From an uncultured Synechococcaceae cyanobacterium (GTDB lineage Bacteria; Cyanobacteriota; Cyanobacteriia; PCC-6307; Cyanobiaceae), in assembly GCA_902572395.1 (NCBI GenBank), contig CACGFX010000004.1:1-64000 (forward strand): a DNA stretch of 64,000 bases, read 5' to 3'. The notes under the pieces were generated by a model, which ran no database searches, was not told where the DNA came from, and saw only the letters and a list, made by a program, of their open reading frames with translations. The translations under genes and the position numbers were made by a program. Of this stretch, positions 14,711 to 23,068 are shown in pieces. Position 1 is the stretch's first letter. Each line of letters begins with the position of its first letter.

Positions 14711-15133
14711 TTGTATCCCTATTTAGCTGAGATAAGCCACCCTATACAATGCTTTTTAATTTCAGAAGAAGTCCCAAGTATTTCAATAATTTTAAAAGAA
14801 CGAAGATCAAATTCATTAAAAGGATCAATCTCTTCGAATAGCAATCTTAAGGGTAATTTTTATACTCATAGACCAATTAAAGATCAACCTACAAGCTGGA
14901 GCTTTGAAAACGGAGTAACCAAATTAAATGGTGAAGCGATACTTTTTAAAGATGGGGAAATATGGCACCCATATCAAACAAAAATTAAATCACATGAAGT
15001 GAACATGGTTTTATTTTCAGGTTTATCCTCAAAATTATCAGGAATTACTAATAACGCAGATTTACTGAAGGCTGTCTCTGGTTTTTTCAGAATTGGGAGT
15101 GGGTGTTATGGAGGAAGGATAAATAAAGTTTAG
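14711..15133 (+). CDS. hypothetical protein, about 140 aa
   Basis: Soluble protein with beta-rich segments (SWSFENGVTKLNGEAILFKD, GEIWHPYQTKIKSHEVNMVLF) and a glycine-rich end (FFRIGSGCYGGRI). No ATG is available: the first conventional start is TTG 14711, and the frame is open further upstream, so the N-terminus is uncertain. No family recognised. Confidence 0.5.
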   Translation: MYPYLAEISHPIQCFLISEEVPSISIILKERRSNSLKGSISSNSNLKGNFYTHRPIKDQPTSWSFENGVTKLNGEAILFKDGEIWHPYQTKIKSHEVNMVLFSGLSSKLSGITNNADLLKAVSGFFRIGSGCYGGRINKV

Positions 15134-15338
15134 TTTTCTCAACTTTTGAAATATTTTATTGAAAAAAATTCATTGATTACTTTGAAGGATATAAAATTTA
15201 TCTTTTAGAAGTTCATATTTTATTCCTATCTTGAAAATAAATCTTATTAGTTATTTTAAATTTTTAGATAAAAAATGTTTGAAGCTCTTGTTTACCTGTT
15301 GATTGGAAAAAAACAGAATTATTAAAGAAAATTTTAAA

Positions 15339-15440
15339 ATGGAATCATCTGACGAGATTATTTTTATTACTTTAGGAATGCTTATTGTAATCTTTGCAGG
15401 AACCTTAGCATTAAGACTTGGGATAAGCTTAAGAGAATAA
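15339..15440 (+). CDS. 33-aa single-helix membrane protein
   Basis: The frame encodes an acidic N-terminus (MESSDE), one helix (IIFITLGMLIVIFAGTLALRLG) and a short SLRE tail. Size and topology are like thylakoid low-mass subunits (PetG/PsbT size class), but the sequence matches none recognised. It is followed three bases later by the next frame. Confidence 0.5.
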   Translation: MESSDEIIFITLGMLIVIFAGTLALRLGISLRE

Positions 15441-15443
15441 ATT

Positions 15444-15815
15444 TTGATAAATTTCAAATCATTATTTCCGCTAGTTATAGGATTTTCATTTTGGATATAT
15501 GGAAACATCCTATTAGTAAAGAAACTACAAAATAAAACGCCCGAAATAAACAAATCAAAAAAACGAATTGAGACATTTATGGATCAAAATTTAAAAGATA
15601 AAAATAAAAATGAGAAAAAAGATTTGAGCAAAGTAGTCAAAAATAAGGAGGGTTTTCACTTGAATTCTCTTATCACAAAAAACATCTCACTTTTCACAAA
15701 AAATCCGAACTATAAAATGTTAGCTTGGCTTATTGTCCAGCTAACCATTTTTTCTTTATTTGTCCTTTCAGTAAATATATTTAAAAATAATCTGATACCT
15801 TATTTTAATAATTGA
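15444..15815 (+). CDS. two-helix membrane protein, 123 aa
   Basis: TTG-initiated frame with a first helix (SLFPLVIGFSFWIYGNILLV), a long basic loop (about residues 28-90, rich in Lys and Asn) and a second helix (MLAWLIVQLTIFSLFVLSVN) near the C-terminus. The start is uncertain because no ATG precedes the first helix. It follows the 33-aa membrane gene by three bases. No family recognised. Confidence 0.55.
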   Translation: MINFKSLFPLVIGFSFWIYGNILLVKKLQNKTPEINKSKKRIETFMDQNLKDKNKNEKKDLSKVVKNKEGFHLNSLITKNISLFTKNPNYKMLAWLIVQLTIFSLFVLSVNIFKNNLIPYFNN

Positions 15816-15839
15816 AATTCAGATGTATTAAATAGAGAA

Positions 15840-16550
15840 ATGAATTTATTTAATTATTTTTTCAGAAATCGGAATAAAAGAGAAGAAGTTATTATTGAAG
15901 ATCCTCTTGAAAATTCCAATGATCTCTGGGCCGATTCTGTAACAACAGGTTGGGAATATACTTGTAATTTATTATTGACTAATCCAAGAATTTGTATAGA
16001 AAAAGATGGTTTTATTACTAAAGATACATCAGTGAAACCAGAGTTAATAGGTGAACCAAATAATCTTGGAAAAGATGGAGATCCCTCTGGAAATTTTGGA
16101 TATTGGATAAGGAGGCATGGACATGAAGAGGAATTTGAAGAATTGGCAAATATTTCTCAAAATATGATTTATGCAAAACCTTCTGATATTGGAAGAATAC
16201 CACCCAAATCAAAATTAGAAGATGATTTTAAAAGCTTTTTAATTGATTTTAGAATAATTGTTGAATCCTATATTTCTATAGAAAAAAAATTGTTTATGAT
16301 AAATGATGAACTTAGTATTAAATCAGAAGCTTATAAAGACATTTATAAAAAGTTAGTTTTAGAGAAAAAATTTTCAGATTCTTTCTTTAGAAATATTTTG
16401 TGTGAGCTAAATGGAGTTTCTAAAAATACTGCTTCAATATTATGGGAATCTGGATACCTTACTAGAGAACAAGTTCTTAATTCACCTTATAGTGAATTAA
16501 TTAAGATTAAGGGACTTGGAAAAAGTTTGATTTCAAAGATTAAAAATTAA
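15840..16550 (+). CDS. hypothetical protein with C-terminal helix-hairpin-helix
   Basis: 236 aa. The C-terminal 55 residues (ELNGVSKNTASILWESGYLT ... IKIKGLGKSLISKIKN) form a tandem helix-hairpin-helix pattern of the type that binds DNA backbones (GVSKNTASIL and GLGKSLISKI hairpins). The N-terminal part is acidic with conserved-looking NFGYWIRRHGHEEEF and has no known domain. It starts an operon with the two following small genes (4-base gaps). A DNA-repair or recombination role is only suggested by the HhH. Confidence 0.6.
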   Translation: MNLFNYFFRNRNKREEVIIEDPLENSNDLWADSVTTGWEYTCNLLLTNPRICIEKDGFITKDTSVKPELIGEPNNLGKDGDPSGNFGYWIRRHGHEEEFEELANISQNMIYAKPSDIGRIPPKSKLEDDFKSFLIDFRIIVESYISIEKKLFMINDELSIKSEAYKDIYKKLVLEKKFSDSFFRNILCELNGVSKNTASILWESGYLTREQVLNSPYSELIKIKGLGKSLISKIKN

Positions 16551-16554
16551 AATA

Positions 16555-16740
16555 ATGAATACATACAACTCTGCTAATTCAAAATCACTGGGAAAACTTC
16601 TTAAAATATATGACTTAAAAACAAAAAACAAACAAAAAGTAATAATTTCTGCTCTAAGAAAAACAGCAACTTGGTCAGGTCTTCATAGACTTGCAAGAAA
16701 GCTAGAAGTCATACAATCAGCAAAAGATCAGAAAAATTAA
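16555..16740 (+). CDS. basic hypothetical protein, 61 aa
   Basis: Very basic, helical (LLKIYDLKTKNKQKVIISAL, TWSGLHRLARKLEVIQSAKD), no Cys, no membrane segment. It starts four bases after the HhH gene. The charge suggests nucleic-acid or ribosome contact. No family recognised. Confidence 0.6.
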   Translation: MNTYNSANSKSLGKLLKIYDLKTKNKQKVIISALRKTATWSGLHRLARKLEVIQSAKDQKN

Positions 16741-16744
16741 ATTA

Positions 16745-16999
16745 ATGGAAGAACAAAAAGAAAAGCTAGAAAGGATTTATCAAAAATTAAATGAAGAAGA
16801 AAATACTGTTTTAAAAAAATGGTATGAATCAATAATTCCTAAAATAATATTATTATTTCCTTCAATAGCCTTTGCCTTAACTTTCTTAAAAGTAAATACC
16901 GATAAATCAATTTTAGATTTAATTATTTTTATCGCTGTTGGAGGCTTATTAGTTGCAGGCGGTATTTTTTTAAATTACTTTTTATCCAAGGGTAAATAA
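16745..16999 (+). CDS. two-helix membrane protein, 84 aa
   Basis: A charged N-terminal helix (MEEQKEKLERIYQKLNEEEN) is followed by two transmembrane segments (KIILLFPSIAFALTFL and LIIFIAVGGLLVAGGIFLNY). Last gene of the HhH operon. Its N-terminal 19 residues recur in a truncated stand-alone copy at 24975-25046. No family recognised. Confidence 0.65.
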   Translation: MEEQKEKLERIYQKLNEEENTVLKKWYESIIPKIILLFPSIAFALTFLKVNTDKSILDLIIFIAVGGLLVAGGIFLNYFLSKGK

Positions 17000-17037
17000 A
17001 GTTTTTTATGATAGTGAATATTATCTGAGCGCTATGA

Positions 17038-17673
17038 CTAATCAAAATTTCCAGCTTCATTTTTTGATTTAAGATACTTCCTTTTAATTAGATTTCTTAT
17101 AATTCCCAAACCGAATATCAATATCACGCTTACGATAAATACAATTAAATATTCTCGTTGAAGTGATGGGACTTCTCCATCAATAATTTTTCTAATATTG
17201 AAATTCTGATTTTGTAATTCTCTAAAACCATTTCCAGTGGCAACAAATGGTAAATCTGAAAGAAGAGCACTAAAAATTAAAGCCAAAAGAAATTTTCTAA
17301 ATTTTAATTTAGTCAGCCCAATACCATAACTTACAAAATCAAACCAACCCGTCATTAAAAAACCAGTTAAAAGAAATAAGTTTTTCTCAAGATATTTTTT
17401 GGATAGATTTTCAAATTTATCTAAATATTTTTTCGGCATAATTCGTTGAAGTATTCTCCTCCCAAATTTTCTTGATAAAGAAAAACTAATTGAGCATGCC
17501 ACTAAATCTGCAATGAAACTTAGAAGTAATCCATTTACTAATCCAAAAAGATATCCAGCAATTAATAAGCAATAAGTTCCCGTTAAGATAGGAATAACGA
17601 TGCTTGTAAATCTTAAAAGTAAAATTAATAAAATTCCCCAGTTTCCTGATAAAGCTTCAACCACAAAAATCAA
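17038..17673 (-). CDS. VTT/DedA-family (TVP38-like) membrane protein
   Basis: 211 aa, several membrane helices, with the VTT-domain pattern GYLFGLVNGLLLSFIADLVA and F-x-G-R at KFGRRIL, then FLLTGFLMTGWFDFVSYGIG. The family includes phospholipid scramblase-like and DedA proteins of the inner membrane. The N-terminus starts with TTG in this reading; GTG three codons later is possible. The gene is isolated, between the small plus-strand genes and the lipase. Confidence 0.78.
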   Translation of the reverse strand: MIFVVEALSGNWGILLILLLRFTSIVIPILTGTYCLLIAGYLFGLVNGLLLSFIADLVACSISFSLSRKFGRRILQRIMPKKYLDKFENLSKKYLEKNLFLLTGFLMTGWFDFVSYGIGLTKLKFRKFLLALIFSALLSDLPFVATGNGFRELQNQNFNIRKIIDGEVPSLQREYLIVFIVSVILIFGLGIIRNLIKRKYLKSKNEAGNFD

Positions 17674-17754
17674 TCTATATTTGAATAAGATATTAGAAAA
17701 AAATGCTTTTAGTTGAAGAAGAAATCAAAAGTTAATACAAAAAGTAAAATAGCT

Positions 17755-18459
17755 CTATTTCCAATTTATTTGTTTCCACCATTCACTTACTTTTGAAGAT
17801 GTACAATACCATTTTTTTCCAAAAATACCTCCATGTACTGTTTCAGGAAGAATTATTTTCTGTGATCCTTCTAAAAGAGATGATGATAAAGGAACTAGTC
17901 CGTCCCCTTTAGCATTTTTATCTCCAGAAATTGATTTATATGATCCTCTCGCAATAATTTTAGTTAACAGAGATACTTGTTTAGATTTAATTTCAACTTC
18001 ACCACCTACAGAAACGTAATTTATATTTTTAAAAAAATTACCTGGGTATTTTTCATCTACAAATTTTCTTAATACAGTCGCGTTTACTGCCTGATGCGGG
18101 CTACCTAATGTAATTAAATTTTTGGTATGAGATTTACCATTAAATATCTCATTATTAAAAGGTTCATCGGATAGATAAAGTCTCAACATTACGCCACCGG
18201 AACTATGACCAATAAAATCTATTTTTCTAGATTTATTTTCTTCCAGTGCAAGATTAACGGTATCTTTAACTTTATTTAAAATATCTACCCAGCCTTTTTC
18301 AGAATTACTTTTAAACCAATCTTTTCTATTAACATCTACCACATAAACTTTTCTTTTGAAAAAATTTTCAATTATGGTTTTAGCTTCATCATAAGCTTCT
18401 TTGGTAATAAGAAAACCACCAAGAATAATTATTGGATTATTAATCTTTTTTATTAGTGT
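17755..18459 (-). pseudogene. lipase-like alpha/beta hydrolase without normal start codon
   Basis: The serine-hydrolase motif IGHSSGG and the late GDGLVPLSSS/ETVHGG (likely Asp and His of the triad) fit a lipase/esterase. From GTG 18342 the protein would be 195 aa and would lack its first beta-strand. In the same frame, bases 18459-18343 encode INNPIIILGGFLITKEAYDE, the expected first strand and loop, but contain no ATG, GTG or TTG before a TAG at 18460-18462. Either a rare ATA/ATT start is used, or the start codon has been lost. Location unknown: no signal peptide is seen. Confidence 0.6.
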
Positions 18460-18531
18460 CTATAAAAAATATACTCTCGCTTAAATGATTAGCAGAAAAA
18501 TATTTAGATTAAAACATTTTTAATAAAAAAT

Positions 18532-18729
18532 CTAAATATCCTTTTCCCAAAAAAGATAAAGATTTGAAAATTGATTCTTAGTATCTACAACTGCTGTGCT
18601 GGTTGAAATTAACTTCCAGCCTGATTCATTTCTTATTTTCATTATTGCAGCTATTTCATTTTCTTGTCTTTTAGTATTTGTATTTCCTACTGCGTAATAA
18701 ATATCAATATCATTTTGAGAGTTTGCCAT
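18532..18729 (-). CDS. hypothetical protein, 65 aa
   Basis: Small soluble alpha/beta protein (IDIYYAVGNTNTKRQENEIA; SGWKLISTSTAVVDTKNQFS; LYLFWEKDI). The pattern of long loop then 'GWKLISTSTAV' resembles DUF4177-type small proteins. ATG start. It is isolated, upstream of the lipase on the same strand. Function unknown. Confidence 0.6.
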   Translation of the reverse strand: MANSQNDIDIYYAVGNTNTKRQENEIAAIMKIRNESGWKLISTSTAVVDTKNQFSNLYLFWEKDI

Positions 18730-18824
18730 TTTAGATTTTTTTCAATTTTTTTATAAAGTTAATATTAGGTAATCTTTCTTCAAACCCCAAATTTTTTAGA
18801 TAGGGTGATGTAAATATTTTTGTT

Positions 18825-18929
18825 ATGATTATACCTTCTACTCAAATCGCTATTGGTTTATTGCTTATAAGTATTGGAATTGTAGCTTCTTTTGATATTA
18901 GATTTGATCCATTAAAAACTAAAAAGTAA
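18825..18929 (+). CDS. 34-aa single-helix membrane protein
   Basis: ATG to TAA encodes one hydrophobic helix (IAIGLLLISIGIVASFDI) and a basic end (PLKTKK). It lies 48 bp before the glycosyltransferase gene on the same strand. No family recognised. Confidence 0.5.
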   Translation: MIIPSTQIAIGLLLISIGIVASFDIRFDPLKTKK

Positions 18930-18977
18930 ATAATTAAAAATTTGATTTATATTTACTCAGAAATTTGATTTAGAAAT

Positions 18978-20162
18978 ATGTTCTTTTTACTATTGCTTTC
19001 AATTTTTACTTTTATATCAGCTTTAGGTACCTTCATTATTGAGAGATACAGCTTTAGGAATGCTCCTTTTCTTCAAAATATTAATTCTGAAAAACCTATA
19101 GAAACAAGTCTTACAATAATTATCCCTGCTTATAATGAGGAATTAAATATAGCCAAGTGCTTAAAATCATTAAGTGAAATTAAAAGACCCAGTGTCAATT
19201 TTAAAATATTAGTAGTAGATGATTTAAGTACTGACAAAACCTTTTTAAAAGCAAAAAACTTAAAAAAAGCAATATTTAAAAATTCAAAAGAATTAGAAAT
19301 CATTTCATCAGGAAAAAGACCTGAAGATAAAAATTGGGTTGGTAAAAATTGGCCCTGTTATGTAGGTTCTAAGAAGATAAATTCTGAATGGATACTTTTT
19401 ATTGATGCAGATGTAATTTTAGGAAAAAATTGTATTTATAATGCTCTATTTAAAGCACGCGAAGATAATATTGATCTATTATCTCTAGCTCCAAAAGTAA
19501 ATTGCAATTGCTTTGCAGAGTGGATGGTACAACCTATTATGACAAGCTTATTAATGATAGGATTCCCCATTTCTGATACTAACGATAGTAGAACTAATAC
19601 ATCATTTGCAGCTGGCCCTTTTATGCTTTTTAAGAAAGAATCCTATGAATTAATTGGCGGACATGAAGGCACTTTTGATGCAGTTGTTGAAGATATAGCT
19701 CTGGCCAAAAAGATCAAAAATAGAAATTTAAAATTAAATTTTTTAATAGCTATTAAAGATATTTCACTAAATATGTATCAAGATTTCAATTCCCTAATTG
19801 AGGGATGGAGTAAAAACTGGTTTTTAGGTTTAGAGAAAGATCTCCTCAGATCAATTTCTGGATCAATATTTGTATTTTTAAATTTTAGTCTTCCTTGGTT
19901 ATTATTTTTTATCTCTTTAATTATTTTATTTAATAATTATTCTTTAAATATTTTATGCACAACTCTATTCTCTTTTCTGGCCTTATGCACTTATCTTTTT
20001 AAAAGAATTTGGTTAAAAGTGAAATATGAAATCCCATCAAAATATTGGTATTTAAATGGCGTAGGAGGGATAATTGTATTTTATATTAGTCTGCTTTCGA
20101 TTTATAAAACATATACTGGAAATGGTTGGACCTGGAAAGGGAGAAATTTATCTAAAGGTTAA
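18978..20162 (+). CDS. family 2 glycosyltransferase, membrane-bound
   Basis: 394 aa. An N-terminal helix (about 1-20) is followed by a GT-A domain with IIPAYNEELNIAKCLKSL and the nucleotide/metal-binding FIDADVIL (D-x-D type), then GPFMLFKKESYELIGGHE and VVEDIALAKK (acid E-D). Three to four C-terminal helices anchor it in the membrane. The arrangement resembles the hopanoid-associated HpnB and CrtQ-like enzymes that add a sugar to a lipid. The substrate is not shown by the sequence. Confidence 0.82.
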   Translation: MFFLLLLSIFTFISALGTFIIERYSFRNAPFLQNINSEKPIETSLTIIIPAYNEELNIAKCLKSLSEIKRPSVNFKILVVDDLSTDKTFLKAKNLKKAIFKNSKELEIISSGKRPEDKNWVGKNWPCYVGSKKINSEWILFIDADVILGKNCIYNALFKAREDNIDLLSLAPKVNCNCFAEWMVQPIMTSLLMIGFPISDTNDSRTNTSFAAGPFMLFKKESYELIGGHEGTFDAVVEDIALAKKIKNRNLKLNFLIAIKDISLNMYQDFNSLIEGWSKNWFLGLEKDLLRSISGSIFVFLNFSLPWLLFFISLIILFNNYSLNILCTTLFSFLALCTYLFKRIWLKVKYEIPSKYWYLNGVGGIIVFYISLLSIYKTYTGNGWTWKGRNLSKG

Positions 20163-20309
20163 TTAATTATTTAAATAAATAGCTTTAATGAGATTAAACA
20201 AATTAGAAAAACCGCTCAAAAGTCAATATCTAAAAATCACAAGATTTTGATATCTTTGACACCTCTTTTTTAATTTTTATTTATTAGGTTATTTAAAACT
20301 TATAAGACA

Positions 20310-20513
20310 TTGGAATATACTCTAGTAGGAATTGGTTTATTAATTGGATTACTCCTTAGTTGGATTATGGGACTTTCGGGTGGAGATGTTTTTATATGGA
20401 TTTTCTGTTTATATTTTGGATTACAAGTTGGGCAATTAATTTTTACAGAAGATAGTAACGATGATGATGATTTTGGTGGAGGTATTTTAACTCCAGCTTT
20501 TCAAGCTAAGTAA
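20310..20513 (+). CDS. two-helix acidic-tail membrane protein, 67 aa
   Basis: TTG start in this reading. Two hydrophobic helices (TLVGIGLLIGLLLSWIMG and VFIWIFCLYFGLQVGQLIF) are followed by an acidic tail (TEDSNDDDDFGGGILTPAFQ). Its stop codon coincides with a short copy of the 3' end of the downstream dehydrogenase gene (20511-20537). No family recognised. Confidence 0.6.
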   Translation: MEYTLVGIGLLIGLLLSWIMGLSGGDVFIWIFCLYFGLQVGQLIFTEDSNDDDDFGGGILTPAFQAK

Positions 20514-20537
20514 TTTAGAACTAATCCACCATCAACT
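20511..20537. repeat. direct repeat: copy of dehydrogenase gene 3' end (left)
   Basis: 25 of 27 bases match 21031-21057, which is the C-terminal coding end of the short-chain dehydrogenase. The two copies are exactly 520 bp apart. Read on the minus strand, both encode VDGGLVLN, and both base differences are synonymous, which suggests descent from a second allele or copy of the gene rather than chance. Confidence 0.6.
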
Positions 20538-20714
20538 TACTTTTGTTTATACTTGCTTTTGAAATTTTGATAATAGTTCTTAATCTAAATAATCTATGGA
20601 TAAGAAAAGATTCTTTTTAAAGGAGTAAATTTTTATCGTAATAAGGATATTTTGTTACATCAATAAAGTTTGAATTAATTTAGGATTTTACAAATTTTTC
20701 ATTTATGCGTGAAT

Positions 20715-20903
20715 ATGAATAAGCATAATAATAATGCATTATCAATCTGTAAATATATACTAGATTCTATGATTTATAGACAAAAGTTACTTGGGGAAGA
20801 AGAAAATTTAAAAAACAAATTAGCATTAATAGAGGAGTATAGAGAATGGATAACTGAGGGGATTTTTGAAAGTAATGCCCTTTATCTAATTGATAAAAAA
20901 TAA
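20715..20903 (+). CDS. hypothetical protein, 62 aa
   Basis: ATG 20715 is chosen; a GTG two codons upstream is possible. Soluble helical protein (ALSICKYILDSMIYRQKLLG ... KLALIEEYREWITEGIFES). It lies inside the 520-bp segment bounded by the dehydrogenase-end repeats. No family recognised. Confidence 0.5.
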   Translation: MNKHNNNALSICKYILDSMIYRQKLLGEEENLKNKLALIEEYREWITEGIFESNALYLIDKK

Positions 20904-20924
20904 TGAATATTTAAAAATCAAATC

Positions 20925-21023
20925 ATGAATAATCCTAAATCTCAATTAATTAAAACTTTAGAATTATCAATTATTTATTTTCGAAAAAGAAAAAATAATT
21001 TAGAAAAAAATAACTTTTATTGA
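20925..21023 (+). CDS. 32-aa basic micro-protein
   Basis: ATG to TGA, 32 residues, beginning MNNPKSQLIKTLELSIIYFR then rich in Lys and Asn. It lies 21 bases after the 62-aa gene, in the repeat-bounded segment. The composition is close to random AT-rich sequence, so support is modest. Confidence 0.35.
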   Translation: MNNPKSQLIKTLELSIIYFRKRKNNLEKNNFY

Positions 21024-21029
21024 ATTTAA

Positions 21030-21794
21030 TTAGTTTAGAACTAAACCACCATCAACTACTAAATTTTGACCAGTGACTGCTCTCGACCATGGGGAAGCAA
21101 AAAATAATACAGCATCCGAAAAGTCCTCTGTAGTGGTAACTTTTCTTAAGGGTGTAATGCTGGAAATATATTCAAAAACATTATCTGGAGTACCTTTGCT
21201 AGCATCAGTAACCTTTAATAAGCCTCCTGAAACCATATTTACTGTGATATTAAATTGCCCTAGATCTATCGCTGCAGTTCTTGTAAGTGATAATAATCCG
21301 CCTTTGGCTGCAGTGTAATCATGGTAAGGAATTACTGGATTTTGAAATAAATTAGTTCCAATAGATATCACTCTTCCAAAAGAATTATTTTTCATATTTG
21401 GTGTAAAAATATTCAGCAGATTTAGAAATCCTTTTTGAGTAGTTTCAATCTGGTTTTGGAAATCTTGCCATTCTATAGTGTCTATTTTTTTTCTTTGATC
21501 ACCATTGAAAATAAAATCATTTATGGCGTTGTGGATTATCGTATCCACTCTGATATTTTGACTTGCCAATTCTTCGTGTATTTTAGAGACTTGATCTTTT
21601 TCTCTGATATCTCCTTTTACTAAAATTGCATTCTCTCCTAATGAATCAGATAAATGTTTTGCACTTTCATATGAATTTCTATAGTTGATAATTACTTTTG
21701 CACCCTCTCTATGAAATGATCTTGCGATTTCGGAACCTAATCCTCTGCCTGCACCTGTTACTAAAACAGTCTGTTTTTCTAATGGTAAATTCAT
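21030..21794 (-). CDS. short-chain dehydrogenase/reductase (FabG-like)
   Basis: 254 aa classical SDR with TGAGRGLG (13-20) for NAD(P)H, the NNAG-equivalent HNAIND (about 89-94), and Y160-x3-K164 (YTAAK). The position expected for the catalytic Ser (13 before Tyr) is Thr147. It is probably an oxidoreductase; the substrate cannot be inferred, although low-confidence 3-oxoacyl-ACP reductase would be the default label. The 3' end is duplicated at 20511-20537. Confidence 0.85.
   Translation of the reverse strand: MNLPLEKQTVLVTGAGRGLGSEIARSFHREGAKVIINYRNSYESAKHLSDSLGENAILVKGDIREKDQVSKIHEELASQNIRVDTIIHNAINDFIFNGDQRKKIDTIEWQDFQNQIETTQKGFLNLLNIFTPNMKNNSFGRVISIGTNLFQNPVIPYHDYTAAKGGLLSLTRTAAIDLGQFNITVNMVSGGLLKVTDASKGTPDNVFEYISSITPLRKVTTTEDFSDAVLFFASPWSRAVTGQNLVVDGGLVLN
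21031..21057. repeat. direct repeat: dehydrogenase gene 3' end (right)
   Basis: The copy of the repeat that is part of the intact gene; see the partner at 20511-20537. The pair bounds a 520-bp unit holding two small genes. Confidence 0.6.
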
Positions 21795-21874
21795 AATTTT
21801 TTGTTTAGTTCTAAATAACTTTTCTCATAATACAAATATAGTTCTTGCGAACAATTATTTCATTTGGCAATGTA

Positions 21875-22105
21875 TTAACTTGATTTTTCTATTATCCAAC
21901 GATATCCGCCACTTCTATCATTTTCCCTATAACAAATGCCAATTAAATCTCCGTTTTTTCTTCGCAAAGAACACTCTATACCATCTTGAGTTTTGTAAAA
22001 ACTTGATGAATTAGGACAAACCTCCTCACCTTCTCTATTCATTTTTTTTACAATCATTGACCATATTTCTTTTAAATCAATTTCATCAAAATTATCGTTT
22101 TGCAT
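21875..22105 (-). CDS. hypothetical protein, 76 aa
   Basis: Soluble, with an acidic N-terminal helix (FDEIDLKEIWSMIVKKMNRE) and a C-terminal beta-part with three Cys (EEVCPNSSSF, ECSLRRKNGD, GICYREND). The C-terminal GGYRWIIEKSS suggests a small beta-sheet fold. ATG start, isolated. No family recognised. Confidence 0.55.
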   Translation of the reverse strand: MQNDNFDEIDLKEIWSMIVKKMNREGEEVCPNSSSFYKTQDGIECSLRRKNGDLIGICYRENDRSGGYRWIIEKSS

Positions 22106-22318
22106 TAAAGCTCTTTATCAATAATGGTATATCCGTGAAAAAATTTTTTGAAAATAAATTTTACTAAGCTCTAATACATTACCCACATCAAATAACTACA
22201 CAAGTTACAAATCAAAATTAGATATAAAGATATTTCTAATAAATCCCATTTTGCATGCATCTCAAGATAGCTTAAAGCTAACCAACTGACTCTAATTTCA
22301 TAAAAGAAAAAAGAAGGA

Positions 22319-22435
22319 TTAATAAATATTAGATATTCTATTTTTCGTACTTTCAATCTTATTGATTAATTCATCTAACCATTCTGTATTATTTTGCTCT
22401 TTTCTTTTATGATCCTGACTTTTTTGATTAGTCAT
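22319..22435 (-). CDS. 38-aa protein, WLDxLIN family
   Basis: 38 residues, very polar, with NTEWLDELINKIES near the middle. A paralogue at 23230-23343 has NTLWLDKLINQLEK at the same place. The rest is Lys/Gln/Asn-rich. The conserved helix N-T-x-W-L-D-x-L-I-N could be an interaction peptide. It overlaps by 38 bp another minus frame (22171-22356) that I consider less likely. Confidence 0.5.
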   Translation of the reverse strand: MTNQKSQDHKRKEQNNTEWLDELINKIESTKNRISNIY

Positions 22436-22501
22436 AAATTAATACTATTTATAGAATTCATTTAATGTACCTTTAGTAATTACAGGAAACAATAAGCAAT
22501 A

Positions 22502-22618
22502 ATGCTAAATCTATTCAGAGAACATGCATTAGTAGCATTTCATACGACCAGAGTCATCAACTTAATTAAAAATTCTAAATATTTTCTTTTAAGTATTTTC
22601 TACGATGTTTTTATATAA
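22502..22618 (+). CDS. 38-aa possible small hydrophobic protein
   Basis: ATG to TAA encodes MLNLFREHALVAFHTTRVIN and a hydrophobic C-terminal helix (YFLLSIFYDVFI). It lies 38 bp upstream of the SAES-family micro-gene on the same strand. No homologue is visible in the window. Weak support. Confidence 0.35.
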   Translation: MLNLFREHALVAFHTTRVINLIKNSKYFLLSIFYDVFI

Positions 22619-22655
22619 AATTTTGATTTGAATTATAAGAGATATGGATGTTTTT

Positions 22656-22763
22656 ATGGAAAAATCATTTCTAAATTTCATTTATTGGATCTTAGTAAAG
22701 TCAGCTGAAAGCTACTACGGTGATTCAATGAAAACGGAAGTCCCATACACTCCTTATTTTTAG
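22656..22763 (+). CDS. 35-aa micro-protein, SAES family
   Basis: Paralogue of the 1053 gene: MEKSFLNFIYWILVKSAESY here, MEKALVNFFYWLLIRSAESH there, and YGDS versus YGES next. An in-frame ATG at 22644 would add four residues; ATG 22656 is preferred because it matches the paralogue. The hydrophobic aromatic stretch FLNFIYWILV may sit on a membrane. Function unknown. Confidence 0.6.
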   Translation: MEKSFLNFIYWILVKSAESYYGDSMKTEVPYTPYF

Positions 22764-22831
22764 ATTTGGTGGATCTTAACTTTTTAATATTTAAACTTTA
22801 GTTTTAAAGTAATTAGCTTGAAATTAATTTA

Positions 22832-22990
22832 TCAAAAAATACAATATGGGTTACTTATAGATTCTCTACAAAATTGTCTCTTTCGCTGAATTTCTTTTAA
22901 TGATTGTGAATAAATATTAGCTGTAAGGATCGCTACAAAATTAACTAAAAATAGAATTAACAGGAGTAGCTCAATTGCGAAGTTGGTCAT
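22832..22990 (-). CDS. 52-aa single-helix membrane protein
   Basis: Preceded by a strong GGAGGGA ribosome site (22997-23003 on the complementary strand), unusual in this window. One long hydrophobic helix (IELLLLILFLVNFVAILTAN) is followed by a basic tail with two Cys (RKRQFCRESISNPYCIF). No family recognised. Confidence 0.6.
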   Translation of the reverse strand: MTNFAIELLLLILFLVNFVAILTANIYSQSLKEIQRKRQFCRESISNPYCIF

Positions 22991-23068
22991 AAAATTTCCC
23001 TCCAAAAATTTATATCAAAACTCTATAACGTCAAAATAGTTATTGAATACAGTTTAATTTCCTATTTT

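Noticed and set aside
22171-22356. 61-aa minus-strand frame with hydrophobic residues
   Set aside because: It overlaps the WLDxLIN gene that has a clear paralogue, and has no visible homologue or ribosome site.
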